This document shows, piece by piece, positions 45,113 to 53,416 of a DNA stretch of 64,000 bases. Location: NCBI GenBank assembly GCA_945902215.1, contig CAMDML010000001.1:35913-99912 (forward strand). Reading direction: 5' to 3'. Below the pieces are notes generated by a model that made no database searches, was not told the origin of the DNA, and saw nothing but the letters and a program-made list of their open reading frames with translations. Each line of letters starts with the position of its first letter. Position 1 is the first letter of the stretch. This DNA comes from Klebsiella pneumoniae (GTDB lineage Bacteria > Pseudomonadota > Gammaproteobacteria > Pseudomonadales > Pseudohongiellaceae). Made by a program: the position numbers and the translations under genes.

Positions 45113-45601
45113 CTACGGAATGTTGCGACTCTGAATCAGCCACTGGCCGTTCTGTTTCGTCACAACATCGTCGTAATAGCCCATGTTGGAGACGGTGAAT
45201 GGCCCCCCAGCAGGCCCCGCAAGCACCTGCCAATACGAGCGGTGCCGTGCTGTGGTGGCGCTGTCAAACTCAATCATGGTGTTGGAGATTGAGTGAAAAC
45301 TTTTTGTTGCGGGTTCAGCCGGTGCGCTTTCTCTGCGCTGCTTTGCACCTGTGATAAAAGCCCTGATCTCCTCCCGCCCATTCAAGGTATTGCCGGTAAA
45401 GCTGAAGACAGCATCTTCAGCAAAGACGCTGACATAACCCTCGACATCAAGCGTGTCGTAGACATGGGCATATTTTACGATCAGTTGCTGAATTGCCACG
45501 GTATCCTGCGCGCGCGTGTCAGTCATGGGTTCTGCGGCGAATACTGAAATGCCAGCCATCACAAACAGTCCAGCGATCGTGTTCTTCAATATATGCAGCA
45601 T
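45113..45601 (-). CDS. NTF2/SnoaL-like secreted protein
   Basis: A 162-aa protein: signal peptide (MAGISVFAA), then DTVAIQQLIVKYAHVYDTLDVEGYVSVFAEDAVFSFTGNTLNGREEI and the C-terminal YYDDVVTKQNGQWLIQSRNIP, a typical SnoaL_4 layout. It is divergent from the Baeyer-Villiger-type monooxygenase with a shared promoter region that carries a 50-bp sequence repeated upstream of 49224-50030. AGGAAGGAG precedes the ATG. Confidence 0.85.
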   Translation of the reverse strand: MLHILKNTIAGLFVMAGISVFAAEPMTDTRAQDTVAIQQLIVKYAHVYDTLDVEGYVSVFAEDAVFSFTGNTLNGREEIRAFITGAKQRRESAPAEPATKSFHSISNTMIEFDSATTARHRSYWQVLAGPAGGPFTVSNMGYYDDVVTKQNGQWLIQSRNIP

Positions 45602-45638
45602 ATGTATCTCCTTCCTCTGTTGTTATTGTTATCGGCTA

Positions 45639-45691
45639 ACGTGGCGTTTGTTGAGTTGAGCTTAGCCGGTGTGCAAGAAGCTTGCAAACAA
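45639..45691. promoter_or_regulatory. Candidate shared promoter/operator, copy 1
   Basis: 45641-45690 is 44/50 identical to 50111-50160, though the neighbouring genes are unrelated. It contains TGCAAGAAGCTTGCA, a 6-3-6 inverted repeat. Reading toward the minus-strand gene, TTGCAA and TAAGCT stand 17 bp apart in both copies, a possible -35/-10 pair. Lies between 45601 and 45771. Confidence 0.6.
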
Positions 45692-45770
45692 TCCTCCGCT
45701 GGTCGCTAAGGGAGCAATCGTTTATTCTCGACATGAACCTTGGCATCCCACTGTTTGCAAGAGTCTGAAG

Positions 45771-47321
45771 ATGAGCACACTGGAGCAATCCGCACCAAAT
45801 GAGAGTTCTGCTTACGCCGGTAGTCCGCTGCAACACCGCCATGTTGAAACCGTCATCATCGGGACCGGGTTCTCCGGGCTGTTGGCGGCCATCCGCTTGC
45901 AGAAGAAGGACTGTAACGACTTTGTGTTGTTGGAACGCAGCATGGAGCTGGGCGGTACTTGGCAGGCTAACTCCTATCCCGGCGCAGAGGTGGACATTCC
46001 TACCAGTCTTTACTGTATCTCGTTCATCCCCTTTCCGTTCAAAAAATCCTTTGCCCCGCAAAGCGAATTGCTCGCCTACATGAACCATATCATCGACAAG
46101 TTCGGTTTGCGCAAGCATGCGCGTACGAACCAAGCGGTGCAGAGGCTGGCTTTTGACGAGCGCGAGTGCCTGTGGCACGTGGAGACCGCGTCAGGCGCAA
46201 GGTATAGCGCCCGCTTCGTAATCGACGCCAGCGGAGTGCTGGCGAATCCGCACACTCCAGCAATCAAAGGTGCGGACACTTTCCAAGGACCGCACTTCCA
46301 CTCCGGGCACTGGGATCACTCGGTTGCCTATGAAGGTAAACGTGTCGGTGTGATCGGCTCGGGATGTTCAGCCGCCCAGATCGTTCCGGCCATTGCCGGC
46401 AAGGTATCTAGATTGACCCTGTTCATGGGCAAGGCGCAGTGGATTCTCCCGCGCTCAGACCGGCAGTACGGTGCGGTAGAACGGGTCGTACGCACGCTGC
46501 CGGGCATACGGCATCTCATCCGTTTTTTTGTCTTTGTGTTCTATGACATCCGGTTTGTAGCGTTCCGGAGATACCCGGGCTTCGCGGGCATCAGTCAGCT
46601 CATGAAGGATCATTACCGCAGACGCTTGCAACAGCATCTGGACAAGTACATCAAGAACGCCAGGTTGCGGCAGCACATGCTGCCCGACTACGAATTGGGT
46701 TGCCGGCGGGTCATCCCGACCAATACGTATCTCCCCGCGCTGGCACTGGATAATGTCGAGGTAGATATCAGCGGGATTGACTGCATCACTGCCGACGGCA
46801 TCAGGACCAAGGATGGCAAGGAGATCCCCTTGGATGTCATCGTCTACGCCACGGGCTATTACGCGTATTCGAACATGAAGAAGGCGCTGACGTTTCAGGT
46901 CACCGGGCTCGGTGGCCGCAACCTCAACAGCGAATGGGAACAAGCCGCGGTCTCCTACAAGGGCATTACCATTTCCGGTTACCCCAACTATTTTAAGGTG
47001 AACGGTCCGAACACCGGCACCGGACACAGCTCGCAGATTTCCTACATGGAAGCGGCAACGGCTTACATTGTGCAGGCCATTTGCGCGGTGAAAGGGGACA
47101 AGAGCATCAAGGCCATCGATGCCAAGCGCGACTTGCAGGATGCCTACGTTGCCGCCATGCGCAGCAAGATGCAAAAGACCGTCTGGCAGAACGCCACCTG
47201 CACCGCCTTTTACCGGAAGAACATGACCGAAGAAGTCACCAGTCTTTCCCCGGAACCGGCGAGCGGGTTCATCCTGTCCCGCATGTGGTTTCGTTTGAGT
47301 GATTATCGTTTGCTGAAGTGA
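45771..47321 (+). CDS. Flavin-containing (Baeyer-Villiger-type) monooxygenase
   Basis: A 516-aa class B flavoprotein monooxygenase using NADPH and O2. FAD motif GTGFSG (31-36), the Baeyer-Villiger fingerprint FxGxxxHxxxW-D matched by FQGPHFHSGHWD (171-182), NADPH motif GSGCSA (196-201) and the ATGYYAYS segment. Likely converts a ketone to an ester or lactone, or acts as an N/S-oxygenase. Start ATG 45771 is preferred because the frame upstream (to 45669) runs through the putative operator. Divergent from the SnoaL-like gene. Confidence 0.9.
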   Translation: MSTLEQSAPNESSAYAGSPLQHRHVETVIIGTGFSGLLAAIRLQKKDCNDFVLLERSMELGGTWQANSYPGAEVDIPTSLYCISFIPFPFKKSFAPQSELLAYMNHIIDKFGLRKHARTNQAVQRLAFDERECLWHVETASGARYSARFVIDASGVLANPHTPAIKGADTFQGPHFHSGHWDHSVAYEGKRVGVIGSGCSAAQIVPAIAGKVSRLTLFMGKAQWILPRSDRQYGAVERVVRTLPGIRHLIRFFVFVFYDIRFVAFRRYPGFAGISQLMKDHYRRRLQQHLDKYIKNARLRQHMLPDYELGCRRVIPTNTYLPALALDNVEVDISGIDCITADGIRTKDGKEIPLDVIVYATGYYAYSNMKKALTFQVTGLGGRNLNSEWEQAAVSYKGITISGYPNYFKVNGPNTGTGHSSQISYMEAATAYIVQAICAVKGDKSIKAIDAKRDLQDAYVAAMRSKMQKTVWQNATCTAFYRKNMTEEVTSLSPEPASGFILSRMWFRLSDYRLLK

Positions 47322-47356
47322 AGCAGAACCCCGTGCAGGTCCAGATCCCTGATGGT

Positions 47357-48826
47357 TCAGCCCAGCGCCGGACTGCGCCGATGCCAGTCTGTGACTCGTT
47401 GGAACGCGGCGCCGAGTGCAAACAGGGTTGCTTCATCGAGATAGGCGCTGCTCAACTGCAGGCCAATCGGCAGGCCGGATGTACTGAAACCGCAGGGTAG
47501 CGAAATCGTCGGAATGCCGTAGAGGTTGAACGGGGCGGTATTGCGGGTGGATGCTTCAGCACTGTTGGCTTCGGCAAGTTGGGCACCGGAGATCAATTCC
47601 GGCAGGCCGGGCGCGGTGGGCGTGATCAGCACATCCACTTCCTCGAACACGGCGGCGATGTTGTGACGCGCCACCTCCATCGCTTGCACGGCGCGGATGT
47701 AGTCCGCGACGGGGGTTTGTCCTGCAGCAAGAATGCGCTCCAGCGTGGATGGATGGTAGAAGTGGTGATTGGACTCATCGTTCAGATACGTTTCGTGCCA
47801 AGCATAACTCTCGGCCAGCAAGGGCACGAAGTTACCGGGGTCCGGCAAGCTGATATCGCGCCGGCTCCCGGTCAAATCTTCCAGCACACGCAACGCTTCT
47901 GTCATTGCCCTTTCAATGTCCGGCTGCAGACGCTCGAAGTAAGGTGTCATCGGAACGCCAAGCCGCAAACCGCGAACAGGGCGTACCAGTGCTTCTAACC
48001 AGGGGCCAACCGGAGCGTTGATGCTCACCGGATCCTGCGGGTCGTAAGCCGCCATCGTGCGCAGCAGCAGGGCGCTGTCCGCCACACACCGTGTTAGTGG
48101 GCCAACATGATCCAGCGATTGCGACACCGGAATGATCCCGCGAATGCTGCACAAGCCATGGGTCGCCTTTAAACCCACCACCCCGCAGTAGGATGCCGGC
48201 AGGCGAATCGAGGCCAGCGTATCGGTGCCCAACGCTGCCGCACACAGACGCGCGGCAACTGCAGCGGCGGAACCACCTGAAGACCCGCCTGGGATGCGCT
48301 CGATATTCCAGGGATTGCGCACCGGCCCGACATGCGAGATCGATGAAGTACCGCCATACGCAAATTCATGCATGTTCAATTTGCCCAGCAAGATGGCACC
48401 GGCCTCCTTGAGACGGATCCAGACCGGGGCATCCGCATCCGGTATGCGCGTGGCCAGCATCGCGTTGGCTGCGGTGGTGGGAATGCCGGCAGTGTCGATG
48501 TTGTCCTTCAGTCCAATCGGTATTCCGTGCAGTGGGCCTCGCCACTGGCCGCGTGCCAGTTCCTCGGTCAGCGCGCGCGCCTGTTCCATGGCAAGGTCGG
48601 CAGTGACGGTGACAAAGGCATTCACTGTGCCTTCCAGCGCCTCGATGCGCGCCAGGTAGGCTTGGGTGAGTTCGAGTGGCGACACCTGGCCGCCCATGAT
48701 CAGGTCGGAAACTTCGTGCAGTTCCAGTGTGGCAAGGTCGGTACGAGGTTGGGCACGCAGCGCGCCCACGCGTGAGAGCAGGGAACTGGAACCCAACATG
48801 GCAAGTATGTGACGGCGCGATGGCAT
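47357..48826 (-). CDS. Amidase signature family hydrolase, Tat-type signal
   Basis: A 489-aa amidase. N-terminus MPSRRHILAMLGSSSLLS is twin-arginine-like. Catalytic Lys107 (GLKDNID), cis-Ser182 (PGGSSGGS) and nucleophile Ser206 (GTDTLASIRLP) keep the 24-residue Ser-Ser spacing of the family. The usual Gly-Gly before the nucleophile (oxyanion hole) is Leu-Ala here. Could hydrolyse amides or aryl-acylamides; specificity unknown. Follows DUF805 and DoxX-like genes on the same strand with 4 nt to the DUF805 stop. Confidence 0.9.
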   Translation of the reverse strand: MPSRRHILAMLGSSSLLSRVGALRAQPRTDLATLELHEVSDLIMGGQVSPLELTQAYLARIEALEGTVNAFVTVTADLAMEQARALTEELARGQWRGPLHGIPIGLKDNIDTAGIPTTAANAMLATRIPDADAPVWIRLKEAGAILLGKLNMHEFAYGGTSSISHVGPVRNPWNIERIPGGSSGGSAAAVAARLCAAALGTDTLASIRLPASYCGVVGLKATHGLCSIRGIIPVSQSLDHVGPLTRCVADSALLLRTMAAYDPQDPVSINAPVGPWLEALVRPVRGLRLGVPMTPYFERLQPDIERAMTEALRVLEDLTGSRRDISLPDPGNFVPLLAESYAWHETYLNDESNHHFYHPSTLERILAAGQTPVADYIRAVQAMEVARHNIAAVFEEVDVLITPTAPGLPELISGAQLAEANSAEASTRNTAPFNLYGIPTISLPCGFSTSGLPIGLQLSSAYLDEATLFALGAAFQRVTDWHRRSPALG

Positions 48827-48830
48827 CGAC

Positions 48831-49208
48831 CTAAACCTTGGAGCGGCCTACGCAAGCCCACAGCCCAAACGCCGCAGACACCGCAAGCCCAACCCAGGGC
48901 AGCGCCCCATCCAGTGCTCCACCCAAACTGAAATACCCCAGCACAACCCCGAAGGTCGCGAGTTGCAGCACTGCGGGTACCAGCGTCAACCAACCTGAGT
49001 AGCCCATGTCCTGTAGCCGGCGGGCGAGCAGCACGAAAGCAGGATAGAGCAGCATCAGCATGCAGAACTGCGCCGTGCGGCCTCCCACCATATACCCGAA
49101 GAAAGCGATCGCCACGAGGATCGTCACGAGCGCAGGCCCAAACTCAGCCTGCGACGTGCGGCCGTTGGGGTTTACGAAGAGAGTGTCGTAGTTCATAGGT
49201 CTTTCCAT
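48831..49208 (-). CDS. DUF805 small membrane protein
   Basis: A 125-aa protein with about four helices. The DUF805 hallmark LARRLQDMGYSGWLTLVPAV is present after the GRTSQAEFGPAL motif. AAGGA precedes ATG 49208 and GGA precedes ATG 49196, so either may start. Between the DoxX-like gene and the amidase in one operon. Confidence 0.82.
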   Translation of the reverse strand: MERPMNYDTLFVNPNGRTSQAEFGPALVTILVAIAFFGYMVGGRTAQFCMLMLLYPAFVLLARRLQDMGYSGWLTLVPAVLQLATFGVVLGYFSLGGALDGALPWVGLAVSAAFGLWACVGRSKV

Positions 49209-49223
49209 ACATTTTCCTTAAGC

Positions 49224-50030
49224 TCAGGCCTCGCCAAGCGCCAATGCGCGTCGTTGCAGTACACCCTTGTAGTAAGGCAGATAAGCCAGCATCAAGAGCC
49301 CGTTGATGGCAAACGCGGCGAGTGCCAGCACCGCAGGTAGAGCCTGATGGTCCAGGATCAGTGCCCAATACACTGCGCAGGTCAAAATGGGCATCAGTAG
49401 GCAGAGCGCAAGGGGCACCAGCAAGCCGGAGAGAATCATGGCCCCTGTCACCAACTGGATCACCATGGCCACATCGAGCAGCCGTGAGTTGACGAGCGAT
49501 GTCATCAGCTGCACCGCGAGCGGTTCACTACCGGTGGGTGCAGCCCAGAGCGACAGAAACAAGTAGTTGGCACTGTTGAGCAGCATCCAGGCGCCAAATG
49601 CCACTCGCGCAACAAGCACGAGCTGCTTTCTCTCAGCAACGGTGGCCTGCAGCGTGAACATCGCCCGGTAGCTTTTGTTATAGGCCAGGAGCAGCAGCAC
49701 GTTGCTGAGCAGCGTGGCGTAGCCGAACAGTGCGGCAATCGAACCCCAGCCTTCGAGCGGCGCATCCCAATAGAACACGCAAAACGACACGGGCAGGCAA
49801 ATCACCAGCATCAGCGGCGTGTAGAACCCGAGCAACAAGCCCAGCCCGGCGATCAGCTCCACGGCCTTCACCAGATCGAAAATATTACTGTCGATCAGGG
49901 CGCTGATCAGTTCCTGGCTCAAGGGCTGCGAGCCCATCGGTTGGGGGAAGAGCGGAATGAAATGGTTCAAGCCTGCGGGAATCATCCATGCCGCAAACAA
50001 GAATCGTATAAACCAGACGGGATATCTCAT
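49224..50030 (-). CDS. Tandem-duplicated DoxX-like membrane protein
   Basis: A 268-aa inner-membrane protein made of two homologous four-helix units: about 5-125 (RFLFAAWMIPAGLNHFIPLFPQPMGSQPLSQELISAL...VKAVELIAGLGLLLGFYTP) and about 138-260 (RVAFGAWMLLNSANYLF...GSEPLAVQLMTSLV...AMVIQLVTGAMILSGLLVP). Normal DoxX proteins have one unit. DoxX relatives act in membrane redox or as membrane partners of oxidoreductases; no specific role here. First gene of the operon, downstream of the second operator copy. Confidence 0.85.
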   Translation of the reverse strand: MRYPVWFIRFLFAAWMIPAGLNHFIPLFPQPMGSQPLSQELISALIDSNIFDLVKAVELIAGLGLLLGFYTPLMLVICLPVSFCVFYWDAPLEGWGSIAALFGYATLLSNVLLLLAYNKSYRAMFTLQATVAERKQLVLVARVAFGAWMLLNSANYLFLSLWAAPTGSEPLAVQLMTSLVNSRLLDVAMVIQLVTGAMILSGLLVPLALCLLMPILTCAVYWALILDHQALPAVLALAAFAINGLLMLAYLPYYKGVLQRRALALGEA

Positions 50031-50108
50031 GAGGACCCCAGCACTTCTTTTGTTGTTATTCGTTATTGGTTGTTATTGTTCTTTTGGTTTCTGCTCTGGG
50101 CCACCTTG

Positions 50109-50160
50109 ACGTGGCCCTTGTTGAGTCGAGCTTAGCCTGTGTGCAACGAGCTTGCAAACA
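50109..50160. promoter_or_regulatory. Candidate shared promoter/operator, copy 2
   Basis: 50111-50160 matches 45641-45690 in 44 of 50 positions, including GTGCAAxxAGCTTGCAAACA and the GCTTAGCC segment. It lies 81 nt upstream of the DoxX-like start at 50030. The inverted repeat is slightly less perfect here (TGCAAC/CTTGCA). Confidence 0.6.
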
Positions 50161-50194
50161 AACCCCTTTGATCGATCTGGCCAGCCCCGACACT

Positions 50195-50353
50195 TCATGC
50201 CAGAAACGTCCTTACCCATTCATGGTTGCCGTCATCGAGGGCCAACATGGGTTTCCCTAGGTCATCAGGTGTTTCCAGTTTCGCCCATTTCGGTGTGGAA
50301 ATAAGGAGCGTGCCATCCATAGGTTTACCTTGCGTTTCCTGACCGGCTTTGAG
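50195..50353 (-). other. Possible gene fragment, 41-52 codons
   Basis: A minus-strand frame bounded by stops encodes LKAGQETQGKPMDGT then LLISTPKWAKLETPDDLG and ends GNHEWVRTFLA before TGA at 50195. Codon pattern looks protein-like, but it is short, has no RBS at its only ATG (50320) and matches no family I recognise. It may be the decayed 3' end of a lost gene. The surrounding 50161-50447 shows nothing else clear. Confidence 0.25.
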
Positions 50354-50447
50354 TTACTAGCACGGCTTCATAACACTCTTGCGCTAGTGCTAGCAGTTTA
50401 GTCAAGGAAGCGACCAATAAAGACACAAATAAACCAAGGATCATGCC

Positions 50448-50822
50448 ATGAAAAGAACTACTCTAATAATTGCCCTGTTCGTATTACCCGGCTGTGCGAC
50501 TCTGATGAATGATCCCATGGTCCCAGTCACGCTTTCTTTCAGTGACAACTCTCCCGGCACATGTACTCTGCAAAACAAGCGAGGCATCTGGACAATACCA
50601 ATGCCGTCCACTGCGTCAGTTCGCAGATCTGACGACACATTGCGAATCAATTGCAAAACATCCGATGGAAGGGAGGCTGTAGCAATGATCGAAAGTGAAA
50701 TGGGAGCCGAAATCGTGGCCAGCGCCGTGTTCCTGGATCTCGGCATTACTGATGCAATAACTGACAAGCACAGGAAGTATGCTCCGAGCCTGGTTATCCC
50801 TATTGCCTCGCGCACGCCGTAA
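50448..50822 (+). CDS. Small lipoprotein, unknown
   Basis: A 124-aa lipoprotein with lipobox VLPGC (13-17). The mature part reads PVTLSFSDNSPGTCTLQNKRGIWTIPMPSTASVRRSDDTLRINCKTSDG, a beta-rich domain with two further Cys, then a short helix-like hydrophobic segment (AEIVASAVFLDLGITDAI). Resembles small outer-membrane lipoproteins of the Blc-neighbour type, but no family is assigned. Single gene; followed by a GGGGTCTGTCCCC palindrome. Confidence 0.72.
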   Translation: MKRTTLIIALFVLPGCATLMNDPMVPVTLSFSDNSPGTCTLQNKRGIWTIPMPSTASVRRSDDTLRINCKTSDGREAVAMIESEMGAEIVASAVFLDLGITDAITDKHRKYAPSLVIPIASRTP

Positions 50823-50850
50823 GTCGCAATTGGCCAAAGGGTCATAGTTA

Positions 50851-50870
50851 AATGGGGTCTGTCCCCAATT
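50851..50870. repeat. Dispersed palindrome, GGGGTCTGTCCCC type
   Basis: AATGGGGTCTGTCCCCAATT is an inverted repeat with GGGG/CCCC arms, related in text to the larger stem-loops at 51709 and 52710 (ATGGGGACAGACC...). It sits 28 nt after the small-lipoprotein stop. Confidence 0.65.
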
Positions 50871-50935
50871 ACTTTTGATTATTCTTGTCGGATCAAATTA
50901 CACTGACCCCTTTGATCTTGTCGTCGGAATCGCGG

Positions 50936-51646
50936 ATGTCCCGGTTTGTAAATTATCTATTGTGCTCGTGCCTGATGCTGGTGGCAGTCAGTATCCCGGA
51001 AGCGGTACGGGCACAGGTTGACGAAGATCAGGTCGGCGGCTGGTACACATTGCAATTGACCGTAAACCGGCCCGGCAGCACCGTCGGTTTCCAGGGCGAT
51101 GTGCAGCATCGTAACTGGGATCTGGCTGGTGACATGGAACAGTTGCTCGCACGCGGTGGTGTTACATGGCAGCCTGCCGGCAGCACCATCAAATACACGC
51201 TTGGTTATGCGCATATTGTTTCAGGAGCATTCGGTACCAGCAGCGCCACAACCAAGGAGCGTCGGCTCTACCAGGAAGCCCTGCTGCCGCAACGGTTGGG
51301 AGCGCGCGGTTTCGTAACCCACCGGCTGCGTTTTGAACAGCGTGATGTACAAAACCAGGATTTGCGCACGCGCTTGCGGTATTTCATCGGGTACAACCGT
51401 CCCTTCAATCAGCCAACAATGGGCCGGGGGGCGCTATATCTTGCTCTAGCCAACGAGCTTTTCCTGAATCTGGAGCAGGGCACCGGTAGAGGTCGGCAGG
51501 TAGACTGGTTCGACCGCAACCGTGCTTCGGTGGGCCTCGGCTACAGTCTCAGTGATACGAGCCGAATGCAATTGGGTTACATGCACCAGCAGCTCGACAC
51601 AGCCAGCAAGGGCCAGTTGCAGTTGAACTGGATAAAAACCTTCTGA
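50936..51646 (+). CDS. DUF2490 outer-membrane-like protein
   Basis: A 236-aa exported protein (signal peptide to AVRAQ) with amphipathic strands typical of DUF2490 beta-barrels: GGWYTLQLTVNRPGSTVGFQGDVQHRNW, KYTLGYAHIV, RLYQEALLPQRLGARGFVTHRLRFEQR, RLRYFIGYNRPF, ALYLALANELFLNL and a final QLQLNWIKTF. ATG 50936 is used; the frame opens at 50885. Function unknown. Confidence 0.85.
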   Translation: MSRFVNYLLCSCLMLVAVSIPEAVRAQVDEDQVGGWYTLQLTVNRPGSTVGFQGDVQHRNWDLAGDMEQLLARGGVTWQPAGSTIKYTLGYAHIVSGAFGTSSATTKERRLYQEALLPQRLGARGFVTHRLRFEQRDVQNQDLRTRLRYFIGYNRPFNQPTMGRGALYLALANELFLNLEQGTGRGRQVDWFDRNRASVGLGYSLSDTSRMQLGYMHQQLDTASKGQLQLNWIKTF

Positions 51647-51702
51647 AAGTGTCACAACACGGCACCGAAAGCACAACAACTAAACAATCTGCTTGAACCC
51701 AA

Positions 51703-51910
51703 AATTAATGGGGACAGACCACAATTTCCTCAAAGATTAATAAATGTGGTCCGTCCCCAATTATTCGCCCAATTATTCCCCAATTATTCAGCCTTTGTTT
51801 TGGCGGGTACCGGTGGCACTAGGGCCATCCGGAGTTCAGGGCGCGCGTGCAGACCCTGCAATACAATCAATCTTTCTGATCAGTCATTGTCAGAGTCGCT
51901 GGCATCGTTG
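51703..51910. repeat. Long direct repeat, copy A
   Basis: Matches 52704-52860 at about 97 percent where aligned, with 51 bp present only in copy A. It starts with a stem-loop (GGGGACAGACCACA / TGTGGTCCGTCCCC) and ends inside the last codons of the secreted protein gene at 51880. Spacing between copies is 1001 bp. Confidence 0.93.
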
Positions 51911-52572
51911 CCGTCATTGTCCCAGTCCGAATCTTCCCAGTCGCGGTTGCGCTGCGGATCGGGAACTGTATCATCATCTGCATGGTTTTCAGCAAAGTAG
52001 CGGGCCTCGCTGTCGTCGTCACCGTAGAAGCCGTCGCGGTCGTAGTCATCATCCCATTCACCATCGCGGTTGGTATCGCGGGCAACCGGCGTTTGCGAGT
52101 AAGTGATTGCGTCATTGTCGAGCAGTCCGCCTATGCCGTTGTACCAGTTGCTCACCAGCTGCGGATTGCCACCGGGTACCGTCATGATCAGCGCCAGCTG
52201 GTAAGTGCCAGCCGAAATGACCGATGTGGATATGTCCTGGATGTAGAACAGGCGTTTGCTGTTGAAGGTTTTATAATCGGTGATACGGGTGAATGCAGCC
52301 TTGCCGGCCGGGTCGAACACACCCAGATACAGATCGACTCCCTGACCCGATACCAATGCCGTGTTGCCGCCAAGGGCCACACGGATGTCGAGCACATCGC
52401 CGGGATAGTACACATGCTGGCGGGTTTCGATGTCGCCGCTGATGTAGCTCACGTCGTTGGTGAGCCGGTAGTCGTCGTTGCGGCCATTGTTGTTGGCATC
52501 AATGGCGGCCATGGCAACTGCCGCCGGCAGTGCTGCAACAAGAAACAGGGCCTTGAGAATTTGTGTTTTCAT
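51880..52572 (-). CDS. Secreted protein with Asp-rich calcium-binding-like tail
   Basis: A 230-aa exported protein (signal peptide to AMAAI). It opens with IDANNNGRNDDY and has a beta-rich middle (YYPGDVLDIRVALGGNTALVSGQGVDLYLGVFDPAG, QLALIMTVPGGNPQ). The last 60 residues are Asp/Asn-rich with dockerin or EF-hand-like loops (DTNRDGEWDDDYDRDGFYGDDD). Ca binding is likely from composition; no enzyme motif. ATG 52572. Its 3' end lies in repeat copy A, and a second copy of its last 31 nt lies at 52830-52860. Confidence 0.78.
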   Translation of the reverse strand: MKTQILKALFLVAALPAAVAMAAIDANNNGRNDDYRLTNDVSYISGDIETRQHVYYPGDVLDIRVALGGNTALVSGQGVDLYLGVFDPAGKAAFTRITDYKTFNSKRLFYIQDISTSVISAGTYQLALIMTVPGGNPQLVSNWYNGIGGLLDNDAITYSQTPVARDTNRDGEWDDDYDRDGFYGDDDSEARYFAENHADDDTVPDPQRNRDWEDSDWDNDGNDASDSDND

Positions 52573-52703
52573 GAAGCAGGTACTCCGTTTGTTTTGGTGA
52601 GTCCATGTGAACACCCCAAAGTTAAGGAATACTTAAAGCAATGGTTTAGAAAATCCCGAACCGTGACTCAGCTCGCACTCTGGCGAGCAGGACAATGCCG
52701 CAG

Positions 52704-52860
52704 AATTAATGGGGACAGACCACAATTTCCTCAAAGATTAATAAATGTGGTACGTCCCCAATTATTCCCCCAATTATTCCGGAGTTCAGGGCGCGCGTGC
52801 AGACCCTGCAATACAATCAATCTTTCTGATCAGTCACTGTCAGAGTCGCTGGCATCATTG
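52704..52860. repeat. Long direct repeat, copy B
   Basis: Contains the same stem-loop as copy A and ends with a duplicate of the terminal codons of the gene at 51880-52572, 10 nt from the regA-like stop codon. Four mismatches and a 51-bp deletion separate it from copy A. Between 52615 and 52703 nothing is recognised. Confidence 0.93.
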
Positions 52861-52870
52861 TGTCCCCGAC

Positions 52871-53416
52871 TTACTGCCGCACAGGCCGCTTGAGCAACTT
52901 ACGTTGCAGGGTGCGTCGATGCATGCCAAGGCTGCGCGCAGTAGCAGAAATGTTGCCGGTGTTATCGGCGAGCACACGTTGAATGTGTTCCCACGCCAAC
53001 CTGTCTACCGAGAGTGGTTCGACGGGTAACGAAGGCGCTGAATTATGCCCCGCAACCAGACCCAGCTTAAGCAAAATATCATCGGCATCAAGTGGTTTGC
53101 AGGCGTAATCAAACGCGCCTGTTTTGATGGCCGCTACTGCCGTTGCAATGCTGGAATAACCGGTCAGAACCAGGATACGCATTAACGGGTTGATGACAAG
53201 CAGTGGCGCAATACAATTTAGCCCGGACTCCTGGGCTATTTTCATATCAACTATGGCATAACGCGGCCGCGCAATAGCCGCATGTGTCAACGCACTCTCG
53301 ATGTTGTGCGTCTGCAAGACCTCGTAACCACGTCTGCGCAATGCTCGTCCCAGCACTTCCACAAACGTGAGGTCATCATCAAGCAGCAGTATGGTGTCAG
53401 CAGCAGTGTCATTCAT
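52871..53416 (-). CDS. regA: RegA/PrrA/ActR-type response regulator
   Basis: A 181-aa regulator. Receiver: acidic pocket Asp13-15 (LLLDDD), phospho-acceptor Asp57 (YAIVDMKI), Thr85 (LTGYSS), Lys107 (ACKPLD). A linker leads to a Fis-type HTH ending GNISATARSLGMHRRTLQRKL, the near-invariant RegA DNA-binding helix. Start taken at ATG 53416, overlapping the kinase gene by 8 nt; ATG 53431 is an alternative. In proteobacteria RegA controls respiration, carbon and energy genes by redox state. Confidence 0.93.
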   Translation of the reverse strand: MNDTAADTILLLDDDLTFVEVLGRALRRRGYEVLQTHNIESALTHAAIARPRYAIVDMKIAQESGLNCIAPLLVINPLMRILVLTGYSSIATAVAAIKTGAFDYACKPLDADDILLKLGLVAGHNSAPSLPVEPLSVDRLAWEHIQRVLADNTGNISATARSLGMHRRTLQRKLLKRPVRQ

